Below are positions 8,777 to 15,327 of a DNA stretch of 17,947 nucleotides, one piece after another; position 1 is the first letter of the stretch, and each line of letters opens with the position of its first letter. The stretch is from Lachnospiraceae bacterium (lineage in GTDB: Bacteria > Bacillota > Clostridia > Lachnospirales > Lachnospiraceae). A program made the position numbers and the translations under genes. The notes beneath the pieces were generated by a model. It worked only from the letters and a program-made list of their open reading frames with translations. It had not been told where the DNA came from and did not search any database. The stretch is from assembly GCA_014804495.1 (NCBI GenBank), contig JAAUZS010000104.1, positions 9,991 through 27,937 of the forward strand, written 5' to 3'.

Positions 8777-8805
8777 TTGTAAAAACATGAATTTTTGCGT
8801 ATACT
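8777..8805 (+). promoter_or_regulatory. Sigma-A-type promoter of the toxin-antitoxin pair
   Basis: TTGTAA (8777-8782) and TATACT (8800-8805) are 17 bp apart. The start would be near 8812, about 26 nt before the antitoxin ATG. The preceding AT-rich stretch (8682-8776) shows no other feature. Confidence 0.6.
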
Positions 8806-8837
8806 AAGGTTAAGAAAATGGAAAAGGAAGTGAGCGT

Positions 8838-9005
8838 ATGTTAGCTGCAAAGGCACAAAATATGGCGGAAGTGAATGATACAGCTAAGCTGGAGTTCTAT
8901 AGGCTGATTGGAGAAGGCTATAAAGCAATGCAGGATGGGCGCACAAGTACAATAGAAGAAGTAAGAGAAAAAATAGACCAAAGGAGAAAAGACCGGCGTG
9001 GCTAG
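8838..9005 (+). CDS. Short antitoxin of a type II toxin-antitoxin module (55 aa)
   Basis: The frame MLAAKAQNMAEVNDTAKLEF...EKIDQRRKDRRG has 55 residues and ends in TAG at 9003-9005. AAGGAAGTGAG (8824-8834) gives a strong ribosome binding site. The C-terminal half (LEFYRLIGEGYKAMQDGR then STIEEVREKIDQRR) resembles the toxin-wrapping tail of ParD/RelB/Phd antitoxins. The N-terminal part is too short for an evident ribbon-helix-helix or Phd DNA-binding domain. It is called an antitoxin mainly from its position: it directly precedes and overlaps the ParE/RelE-like gene by 8 bp (8998-9005), the usual coupled order. If it lacks a DNA-binding domain, autoregulation would have to work differently from standard modules. 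Confidence 0.72.
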   Translation: MLAAKAQNMAEVNDTAKLEFYRLIGEGYKAMQDGRTSTIEEVREKIDQRRKDRRG

Positions 9006-9318
9006 TGTGGTGTTTACTGAACCGGCAGAGTATGACCTGTTGGATATAGAATACTATATTTTTGTTGATCTTAACAATCCGCAGGCATCTGAAAGAGTAA
9101 TAGATGGTATATTGGACGCGGCAGAAAAGCTGAAAGATTTTTCGAAAGACCATCCGCTATTGGACGATGAGTTATTGTTTCGTCTAGGATTACGGATGAC
9201 GCGCTTTGATAATTACAACATTTTCTACTATTACAATGAGCAGCAGGATATAGTGTACATAATCAGAGTTTTATATAATAAAGCAGATTGGAAGAATATC
9301 CTTAAAAGAGGAGTATAG
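8998..9318 (+). CDS. ParE/RelE-family toxin
   Basis: 106 residues from a GTG at 8998, with GGAG (8983-8986) 11 nt upstream inside the antitoxin gene. The family pattern is clear: VVFTEPAEYDLLDIEYYI at the N-terminus, a helical pair (NPQASERVIDGILDAAEKL), then the beta-sheet LGLRMTRFDNYNIFYYYNEQQ and VYIIRVLYNKADWKNIL at the C-terminus. The length is typical (90-110). ParE members poison DNA gyrase and RelE members cut mRNA on ribosomes; sequence alone does not decide which applies here. The frame is intact. Overlap with the antitoxin implies translational coupling. An 11-15 bp hairpin lies 21 nt after the stop. Confidence 0.87.
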   Translation: MASVVFTEPAEYDLLDIEYYIFVDLNNPQASERVIDGILDAAEKLKDFSKDHPLLDDELLFRLGLRMTRFDNYNIFYYYNEQQDIVYIIRVLYNKADWKNILKRGV

Positions 9319-9339
9319 TTTTTATAATGTGACGGGAAA

Positions 9340-9375
9340 AACGTCTCCAAGTCAAGAGTGTGATTTGGGGGCGTT
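9340..9375. terminator. Hairpin between the convergent toxin gene and the BlaR-type operon
   Basis: AACGTCTCCAA (9340-9350) faces TTGGGGGCGTT (9365-9375), and the stem extends inward to about 15 bp with a 6-nt loop. Read as plus-strand RNA all pairs form (G-U included), but no U-tract follows. Read as minus-strand RNA the G-U pairs become C-A mismatches, but a run of five U follows. It probably serves convergent transcripts from both sides. Confidence 0.5.
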
Positions 9376-9389
9376 CTTATATCATGCTC

Positions 9390-10373
9390 CTATCTTTCCC
9401 CCACACCCGTTCGATTCAGCAAAATAAATATCAACGCGGTTACACATCCGGATGTGACAATGGTCAACAGGTCGGCAGGCGCAAAAACAATGCCGGGTAT
9501 GCTGTCAAAAATAAATCCTGTACCCAAACGATATAGATGTCTGTTCAGTAGAATCATTTCACCAACATACATAAGGAATGTCATCACGGAAGCAATGAGT
9601 GCCGGAATCCAAATCGAAATAAAATTCCGTTTTCCTAAAAGAAATGATCCTGCATAGACGCCTGTCGTTACTCCTAAAATAATGAAAAATGCGGTCATCA
9701 AAGCGGCAGACAGAGGAGATACCTGAATACTGCCATCTCTCCAGAAAGCGGTAAAGCAAGCGAGGATACAAAGCCCAAGGAATATAAGTGAGCAAACCGA
9801 CTGCAAAATCAGAGACCGCAGACGCTTCTTATTCCCGTTCTTTATCATTTGACCGAATCCATACAAGCAGTTCAGTATCGAAAGAATCAGAACAACGGAA
9901 ATGATGTAAAAATGCAGCTTAAATGCAGGATTATAATTTCCCATCAAAATTTCAACTGCTGTTTGTGTTTTGTATGTAGTTACAGTTTCACCCCATCCTC
10001 CCGGCGGTACATAGCACATAAACATTTGCCAGTCTTCAAGTTTCGTAACAGTTTCAGCCGTTGTCACTACAACTTTTTGCTCAAACAGTATTTCGAGAGC
10101 GAAGAACGCTACGCTGGATAAAACTGAGCCGCCAACCAGCGCCAACTGTTTAAGAAATTTAATGCATAAAGGCATTGTCAGCACACCAATAAAAACAGCC
10201 AGACAAATCGGCGTATACGGAATGATGTATTTCGGATAGTTTTCCTTATATACTGTTCCGTTTATAATCATGTCGGAAATAACTCTCACTCCCATCGAAA
10301 GTGGATAACAAGAAGCGAGCAGAACGCCGACACAGGAAAACAGATAATATTTACTAAATAATTTGTTCTTCAT
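9390..10373 (-). CDS. Polytopic membrane protein of the BlaI/M56 operon, function unknown
   Basis: I do not recognise a named family. From ATG 10373 the protein has 327 residues and about eight hydrophobic segments (near 9-27, 50-70, 78-97, 154-174, 187-210, 220-243, 250-272, 300-320). A hydrophilic loop of about 55 residues lies between the third and fourth segments (98-152) and contains MCYVPPGGWGETVTTYK. ATG 10373 is chosen because GAAGGAG lies 13 nt upstream; ATG 10409, overlapping the end of the M56 gene by 11 bp, has no ribosome binding site. As the third gene of an operon whose M56 protease lacks its own sensor domain, it could be the signal receiver, transporter or immunity component (inference). 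Stop at 9390, followed by the shared hairpin. Confidence 0.8.
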   Translation of the reverse strand: MKNKLFSKYYLFSCVGVLLASCYPLSMGVRVISDMIINGTVYKENYPKYIIPYTPICLAVFIGVLTMPLCIKFLKQLALVGGSVLSSVAFFALEILFEQKVVVTTAETVTKLEDWQMFMCYVPPGGWGETVTTYKTQTAVEILMGNYNPAFKLHFYIISVVLILSILNCLYGFGQMIKNGNKKRLRSLILQSVCSLIFLGLCILACFTAFWRDGSIQVSPLSAALMTAFFIILGVTTGVYAGSFLLGKRNFISIWIPALIASVMTFLMYVGEMILLNRHLYRLGTGFIFDSIPGIVFAPADLLTIVTSGCVTALIFILLNRTGVGER

Positions 10374-10398
10374 AATAATACCCATGCTCCTTCGCTTT

Positions 10399-11322
10399 TC
10401 ATTTAGCATTTGTCAGCAACACATAAAAAATTGCTGTTATCAATGTGAGAAATACGATTAAAGAAATCCAAGTTATTTTCTTAAAGGACAGGATGTTTTC
10501 TATTCTTTTTCTGATTTTCGCACCGCCAAAAGCAGAGGTAAAAACATTCTCACTTTCCTTGCTTTCAAGTAATATACGCGCATACTCCTTGGAACGATTT
10601 TCACCAAGTTTCACAAGCACGCATTCATCACAGGATAACTCAAGGTCCGTAAGGAATAACTTTAAGAACACCCAGCAAAGCGGATTAAACCAATGTGCCG
10701 AAACAACCAAAAATGCAAGGGTACGCCACAAATTATCGGCACGACGAATGTGCATTTTTTCATGTACTAATATAAGATCACTGTCTCTGCCTTCATAAGA
10801 TGTCGGCAGGATGATTCTCGGTTTTATGATGCCGTATACTGCGGGAGATGTAATCATATCCGAGAGATAGATGTTGTCACGCAGATGCTTTGCATATTTC
10901 ATTTCATGAATCGTCATAAAATAGATTGCTGCCAGCATAATTGTGATTACCAGAAATACAATAACCCAAATTATAGAGCTTATATTAAATATATTCTCAA
11001 TAATGTTCACTTTATATGTAATTGGGAAATAGCTGTCAGCCGCCATAACACAGTTCATCATTGAAAAGGACACATCGTCTGCAGGCTGGTATACGACAAT
11101 TGTTTTGGTTGTAACGTGGGCTAATAGTGACATCAAACTGTATGGACTGCTTAAACCGAGAGGTATTGTCATTCTGAAAAACGGAATAAGCCAAAGAAAC
11201 ACCGTAAGCCTTCTTGGAATCTTTTTTACAAGTCTGATAAGTATAACTATTACGCCGGTTATTACGGCAGCTATGCTCATATTAAATACCCAATAAAATA
11301 CTTCCTGCAACACAGTGCTCAC
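10399..11322 (-). CDS. BlaR1/MecR1-type M56 membrane metalloprotease without a penicillin-sensor domain
   Basis: 307 residues. Membrane segments lie near 13-31, 40-57, 112-135 and 283-303. The zinc protease motif is HEKMH (187-191), in LILVHEKMHIRRADNLW. The third ligand is the Glu of DLELSCDE (E228), and the conserved SPAVYGIIKPRIILP precedes it. BlaR1/MecR1 are about 585 residues, with a C-terminal penicillin-binding domain outside the cell. Here the protein stops right after the last membrane segment, so it must sense something else or use a partner. When activated, such proteases cause cleavage of the cognate BlaI-type repressor. The GTG start overlaps the repressor's TGA stop as GTGA (11322-11319), which implies translational coupling. 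Confidence 0.88.
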   Translation of the reverse strand: MSTVLQEVFYWVFNMSIAAVITGVIVILIRLVKKIPRRLTVFLWLIPFFRMTIPLGLSSPYSLMSLLAHVTTKTIVVYQPADDVSFSMMNCVMAADSYFPITYKVNIIENIFNISSIIWVIVFLVITIMLAAIYFMTIHEMKYAKHLRDNIYLSDMITSPAVYGIIKPRIILPTSYEGRDSDLILVHEKMHIRRADNLWRTLAFLVVSAHWFNPLCWVFLKLFLTDLELSCDECVLVKLGENRSKEYARILLESKESENVFTSAFGGAKIRKRIENILSFKKITWISLIVFLTLITAIFYVLLTNAK

Positions 11323-11675
11323 CTATTATCAATCAGCTTGCGAAGCTCATTGATCTCATCTTCCGTCAAAGGTTCATCCTCAAGCAAAGCCGAAAACAAA
11401 GCTTTACGAGAACCGCCGAACAGTTTCTTGACAAGGGATGCGGCTTCAAGCTTTTGCATCTGCTCCTGAGGCACAAGAGGAGTGCAAATAAATCCCGGCT
11501 CCTCCCGCTTAATATAGCCTTGTGCCACCAGCCTGTTTATTACGGTATATGTTGTATTTTTATTCCAACCTATCGTTTCTGCAGCAATCAGACTGATTTC
11601 TTTGGCTGAAATCGGACTATTGGCCCAAATGATTTCCATTACTTTAGCCCCGCTGTCAAAGAGTTTTTCTTTCAT
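11319..11675 (-). CDS. BlaI/MecI-family transcriptional repressor
   Basis: 118 residues of winged-helix repressor. The DNA-binding domain is about 5-68 (KVMEIIWANSPISAKEI, then GWNKNTTYTVINRLVAQGYIKRE). The C-terminal dimerisation helices (about 72-118) include ALFSALLEDEPLTEDEI, near the site where BlaR1-type signalling leads to cleavage in BlaI/MecI. ATG 11675 is preferred because GGAGG (11682-11686) sits 7 nt upstream; the frame stays open to 11735, but that extension would run through the operator and promoter. It is the first gene of the minus-strand operon. Operator dyads directly upstream indicate that it represses its own operon. Whether it controls genes elsewhere, such as the divergent lipoprotein gene, is not visible. 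Confidence 0.92.
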   Translation of the reverse strand: MKEKLFDSGAKVMEIIWANSPISAKEISLIAAETIGWNKNTTYTVINRLVAQGYIKREEPGFICTPLVPQEQMQKLEAASLVKKLFGGSRKALFSALLEDEPLTEDEINELRKLIDNR

Positions 11676-11687
11676 AACAAACCTCCA

Positions 11688-11735
11688 TAGACTACATTTG
11701 TAATCTATACTACAACCATAGTCTATACTTGTCAA
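11688..11735 (-). promoter_or_regulatory. Promoter and BlaI-type operators of the repressor-protease operon
   Basis: On the minus strand TTGACA (11735-11730) and TAGTAT (11712-11707) are 17 bp apart. Two dyads cover the promoter. At 11688-11707 the plus strand reads TAGAnTACA-TT-TGTAnTCTA, 16 of 20 positions symmetric, with the TACA/TGTA core of bla/mec operators. At 11709-11722 there is a second site with ACTA/TAGT arms. Their centres are 18 bp apart. They overlap the -10 box and the expected start, so binding would block transcription. The downstream dyad ends 2 bp before the ribosome binding site. Confidence 0.82.
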
Positions 11736-11806
11736 TAGGTTTTAAAAAATTATATCTGAATGGTTTAAAGCAAAGAAGGAAGAAAAGAAGGAATATAAAG
11801 TTCTCC

Positions 11807-11835
11807 TTGCACGGTGTGATTTCTTAAAATATAAT
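11807..11835 (+). promoter_or_regulatory. Sigma-A-type promoter of the LysM lipoprotein gene
   Basis: TTGCAC (11807-11812) and a perfect TATAAT (11830-11835) are separated by 17 bp. The start would be near 11842, giving a leader of about 40 nt. No BlaI-type TACA/TGTA dyad is evident at this promoter. Confidence 0.72.
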
Positions 11836-11882
11836 AATCGTAATAAATACGTACAAATCAGCCGGACGAAAGGACGATGTAT

Positions 11883-14288
11883 ATGGCAAAAGATTTATAT
11901 CAGAATACCGAAAGAAGCGAGAAGACATATTCCGACAAAAGAAGACTGTGGAATAAAGAAAGAGTAAGCCGCATCATTGGTATAGCCACACTTGGCCTGT
12001 TACTTACGGCCTGCGGGGCATCGGCAGGAGGAGCGAATGAGAAACCGGGCGGGTTGGAAGATTCCGATATACTGCAAGGTACCGAAGCGAATGAAGAACA
12101 GAAAGAATGGCCGGAGGAGCAATATAGCTGTGAGGTACAGGAACTTAGCGGATATCTATACGAACATACTTCCGTAAGCGCAAGCCCTTATGCCAGTGCG
12201 GAAATTACGATAAAGGATTATGAAGGGGAACAGCTGGAAACCGATTGGGATGAACCATCGGCTTATCAGTTCGCGGGAGAAGCGGATGTGACATGGAAGT
12301 TTTACAATTCCCTTGCGGAAATGGAAGCGGCGTTAAATGAGGCGGAAATGCAGGAAACGGATGGAAACTTGTTTCATTTTCTGTACTATACCTTCCCTAT
12401 GACGGAGAATGACCACGCCCTTGACTTGTGCAACACCCTGAAAAGTAGATTTGATACGGAAGAACATCCTCTGACAGCATGGAGCGGGGACAGTGGGAAG
12501 GTGTTTTATTTTTTACAGGAAACGTTGAAAGAGGAAGATGGTTATAAGATTAGATCTCTGCAAACTCTGAGTTCGAGAGTCAATCTTTATGTGAGGGATC
12601 GGACAGCATATGGACTTACGTTGATGTGCACACTTCCGGAAGACTACGACAAAACTCTGCAATATGTGTTTGATGATGTTTTCCAACGCTACGATAGTTC
12701 ATTTGGCGGCTGGGGGCTGGATGAGGAAAGCCTGTACTGGATTGACCATAATGAGCGGCTGACCGAACTGGAGAACCCGAAGCGCAGTTTTCTGGAGGTT
12801 CGTGGAATTGATGAGAATTGGGAAGAAGCTGGAGACGAAGGAATCATGAGGTATTTTGGTCTGCTTGTGGAGGCTGATTACGAGCTGCCGCTTACGGAGG
12901 ATGGCAGGATGCTTTCACTACATTTCTCACTTGAGGAGGAAGACGGGAAAGAAGATGTTACCGTTTCCGATTATTTATATGATTTAAAGAAAGATTACAT
13001 TATTTCCGCAGCAAGTTCTTTGACGGAAAATAATGACGAGACTTTGGCGGATGAAGAAGAAACGTCTGTTGAGGAAGAGGAGATAGAGCTTCGTTACTAT
13101 CTCCTGAACGGTTATTGCATGGACGAAGCTTATAATATGACAGTAACGGATATGGAGACTGGCGAAGTGCTGCAGGAGCGTAGTGTATCGCTGAGCATTG
13201 AGCTTCCGGATACAATTACTTATCCGGATTTAAATGGTGACGGCTACGCAGATATGCGGGTCGGCAGGCCGGTTCATTCGAGCGGTTCTAAAGCTGAGGA
13301 GGAAGGTTATACGCCGCCCGTTTATATGCTCTGGAATCAGCAGACGGACCAGTTTGAGCGCAAGACGGAAAAAGAGGTGGAGAACAGCAAACGGGCAGTA
13401 GCAAACGGCTTAACGGAGGAAGAGCAGGAGGAAAAGAGCAAGCGGGAAAGAAGCGATCCTTTTGCGCCGGTTCAGGAACTGCCAGAGTGGGCAGATCCGG
13501 AGGACTATATCAAACTCGCGGGCGACAAGATGATGGAATATGAAGTGCAGAAAGGAGACAGTCTCTGGCGTATCAGTGAACGTTTTTACGGGACCGGATA
13601 CAAGTGGCCGACAATCGTGCGGGCTGAGGATGCACCGAATGATCCGAATTATCTGCCTGTAGGTGAGACGATATTTATGCCGAGGAATTTTTATATCCGC
13701 AAAGATCCATATTCCATGGGCGGTCTGCGCTCCGAAGGGAGTTTCCAGATTGAACAGCCATATGGGTTTGCCTACTATTTTTTGAATGGCGATTTGACTT
13801 ATGCATCGTGGAAAGAAGAAAACCAGATCCACAGTCTGCCGGTAACGAATCCGGTTGGAGAAAATCCATTCCACGAGCCGGAGGATTGGGAAGCATTTCA
13901 GACGGAGGCGATACGGTGCAGCGAAGAACTTTGTCCGGGAAGAGTGTCGAACCTCACTTTTGAAAAGTATCATATGGAGGATGGCTATGACCTGTATGGG
14001 TACTACTTCGAGTATGATACAGGAGAAGAAATCATTGAGTATGTGGATTTCTTTAAGTTTGGCAAAGACAATATGTCGGAAGTGATCGGCGTGCGCGAGC
14101 AGGAACCGAACACTGTACTGGTGAATACCGTCCGCTATATCGCAGCCAGTTTCACTGATTACGGCGGCGAGCCGGGCATGGGCTGGGGCGATGGCGTAAT
14201 CCCCAACGTAGGTGCGAATCAATGGGATTACCCTTACCTTCACAATCTGTTCGAGGCGGCGAGGGAGCAATTTGGGACAGACAGTTGA
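11883..14288 (+). CDS. Large LysM-domain lipoprotein, function unknown
   Basis: 801 residues from ATG 11883, chosen because AAAGGA (11869-11874) is 8 nt upstream but only 2 nt from the in-frame ATG 11877. A charged stretch of about 29 residues precedes a short hydrophobic core and lipobox (LLTAC, Cys near 44), so it should be exported and lipid-anchored; the n-region is unusually long for a lipoprotein signal. The body is acidic and tryptophan/tyrosine-rich. An EF-hand-like loop, DLNGDGYADM, is near 449-458. One LysM domain (about 552-601: YEVQKGDSLWRISERFYG, then YLPVGETIFMPRN) should bind peptidoglycan. The C-terminal 200 residues (FAYYFLNGDLTYASW onward) match nothing I know. It has its own promoter and lies 50 bp before the phosphotransferase gene. 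Confidence 0.83.
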   Translation: MAKDLYQNTERSEKTYSDKRRLWNKERVSRIIGIATLGLLLTACGASAGGANEKPGGLEDSDILQGTEANEEQKEWPEEQYSCEVQELSGYLYEHTSVSASPYASAEITIKDYEGEQLETDWDEPSAYQFAGEADVTWKFYNSLAEMEAALNEAEMQETDGNLFHFLYYTFPMTENDHALDLCNTLKSRFDTEEHPLTAWSGDSGKVFYFLQETLKEEDGYKIRSLQTLSSRVNLYVRDRTAYGLTLMCTLPEDYDKTLQYVFDDVFQRYDSSFGGWGLDEESLYWIDHNERLTELENPKRSFLEVRGIDENWEEAGDEGIMRYFGLLVEADYELPLTEDGRMLSLHFSLEEEDGKEDVTVSDYLYDLKKDYIISAASSLTENNDETLADEEETSVEEEEIELRYYLLNGYCMDEAYNMTVTDMETGEVLQERSVSLSIELPDTITYPDLNGDGYADMRVGRPVHSSGSKAEEEGYTPPVYMLWNQQTDQFERKTEKEVENSKRAVANGLTEEEQEEKSKRERSDPFAPVQELPEWADPEDYIKLAGDKMMEYEVQKGDSLWRISERFYGTGYKWPTIVRAEDAPNDPNYLPVGETIFMPRNFYIRKDPYSMGGLRSEGSFQIEQPYGFAYYFLNGDLTYASWKEENQIHSLPVTNPVGENPFHEPEDWEAFQTEAIRCSEELCPGRVSNLTFEKYHMEDGYDLYGYYFEYDTGEEIIEYVDFFKFGKDNMSEVIGVREQEPNTVLVNTVRYIAASFTDYGGEPGMGWGDGVIPNVGANQWDYPYLHNLFEAAREQFGTDS

Positions 14289-14338
14289 AAAAACAAGGAA
14301 GGCATACGTGTGGCTTTTTCATATAAGGAGAATAATCA

Positions 14339-15124
14339 ATGAAGAAAACACTGTTTAATGGAACATTGAACGAAATACCGGACGATATTAAGCATTTTAT
14401 CTCTGAGGCAAATATTTATGATACGTCCTGCTCGCCCGAAGCAAAAGTGTATTTTATTGATAAGGGAAACGGATACTATTTAAAATGTTTGGGCAAAGGA
14501 ACGCTTGAAAAAGAATCAAAGATGACAAAATACTTTTACTCTAAGGGACTTGGCGCAGAGGTGCTGAATTATGTCTCAGATGACAGTGATTGGCTTTTAA
14601 CAACTGCTGTGATTGGGGATGATTGTGTACACGAAAGGTATATCATGGAGCCTGAACGCCTATGTGACACCATTGCATATGAATTAAGAAAACTTCACGA
14701 AACAGATTATAGCGACTGTCCGATCCCGGCCAGAACAGAGGAATACCTTGCTGTAGCTGAGAAGAATTATCGTACGGGAAATTATGATATATTTCCCTGT
14801 CCGGACAGTCTCAGCTACCATTCGGCAAAGGAAGCTTATGATGTTCTGACTGTAGAAAAAGATGCTCTGCAAAGTAAGGTATTGCTTCATGGGGACTATT
14901 GCCTGCCTAATATTATCCTTAACAACTGGAATCTATCCGGGTTTATTGATGTTGGCAACGGTGGTGTCGGTGATAGGCATATAGATATTTTTTGGGGAAT
15001 CTGGTCGCTTTGGTATAATCTGAAAACAGATAAATATCACGAGCGTTTTCTTGACGCATATGGGAGAGATAAGGCAGACGAGTCAATACTTAAAATTGTT
15101 GCGGCGGCGGAAGTTTTTGGGTGA
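14339..15124 (+). CDS. APH(3')-like aminoglycoside phosphotransferase family protein
   Basis: 261 residues, close to APH(3')-IIIa (264). The kinase fold residues are all present. SPEAKVYFI (32-40) forms the nucleotide loop, followed by the ATP-binding Lys in YYLKC (K49). LLHGDYCLPN contains the catalytic Asp (D186) and metal-binding Asn (N191), and GFIDVGNGGVGDRHID contains the metal-binding Asp (D204). RKLHETDYSDCP matches the family's inter-lobe region (R-x-H-x-x-D-x-S-D-CP in APH(3')-IIIa). The reaction would be ATP-dependent 3'-O-phosphorylation of kanamycin-class drugs, but chromosomal relatives may act on other substrates. AAGGAG (14325-14330) is 8 nt from the ATG. It lies 50 bp after the lipoprotein gene, with no terminator visible between, so it is probably co-transcribed. 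The C-terminus (IVAAAEVFG) differs from the LLDELF ending of APH(3')-IIIa. Confidence 0.85.
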   Translation: MKKTLFNGTLNEIPDDIKHFISEANIYDTSCSPEAKVYFIDKGNGYYLKCLGKGTLEKESKMTKYFYSKGLGAEVLNYVSDDSDWLLTTAVIGDDCVHERYIMEPERLCDTIAYELRKLHETDYSDCPIPARTEEYLAVAEKNYRTGNYDIFPCPDSLSYHSAKEAYDVLTVEKDALQSKVLLHGDYCLPNIILNNWNLSGFIDVGNGGVGDRHIDIFWGIWSLWYNLKTDKYHERFLDAYGRDKADESILKIVAAAEVFG

Positions 15125-15228
15125 AATATTTAAATGTAGGCAGGTTTTCGGTGAGTATTTCGGGTATGCTGTTGGATAAGTAATGCAGGCATGGAGCTTA
15201 TCGTAGGCAGATGGGAATATACAAAGAT

Positions 15229-15279
15229 AAAAAATCAACATATAAATGAGAATATACCTCATTTACATGTTGATTTTTT
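15229..15279 (+). terminator. Strong, near-symmetric terminator hairpin
   Basis: Arms 15229-15250 and 15258-15279 pair over 22 positions with one mismatch (A15242/C15266) and a 7-nt loop. The outer ends are A6 and T6, so it can act on both strands. It closes the lipoprotein-phosphotransferase unit and separates it from the RloAB module. The preceding 15125-15228 shows no gene. Confidence 0.88.
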
Positions 15280-15297
15280 GCAAAAACTGTATATAAT
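15270..15297 (+). promoter_or_regulatory. Promoter of the RloAB module, overlapping the terminator
   Basis: TATAAT (15292-15297) is preceded by TTGATT (15270-15275) at 16 bp. The -35 element lies inside the 3' arm of the terminator hairpin. Transcription would start near 15304. A strong ribosome binding site AAGGTGAGG (15311-15319) precedes the ATG at 15328. Confidence 0.6.
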
Positions 15298-15327
15298 AAA
15301 AATAGAAAAGAAGGTGAGGCAGCAATC

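Noticed and set aside
1229..8805. Identical promoter hexamers (TTGTAA-17-TATACT) at 1229-1257 and 8777-8805
   Set aside because: Both fit the general sigma-A consensus and their spacers and flanks differ, so a shared regulon is not supported.
13410..14270. A 286-codon open frame on the minus strand
   Set aside because: It lies entirely antisense to the LysM lipoprotein gene, has no ribosome binding site or recognisable motif, and reflects the codon bias of the opposite strand.
14289..14338. Possible hairpin between the lipoprotein and phosphotransferase genes
   Set aside because: The A-run and T-run can pair, but the GC part of the interval does not form a stem, so no terminator is called.
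15050..15124. Possible frameshift or truncation at the end of the phosphotransferase gene
   Set aside because: The C-terminus differs from APH(3')-IIIa, but total length (261 against 264) is normal and the other frames show no family-like ending.
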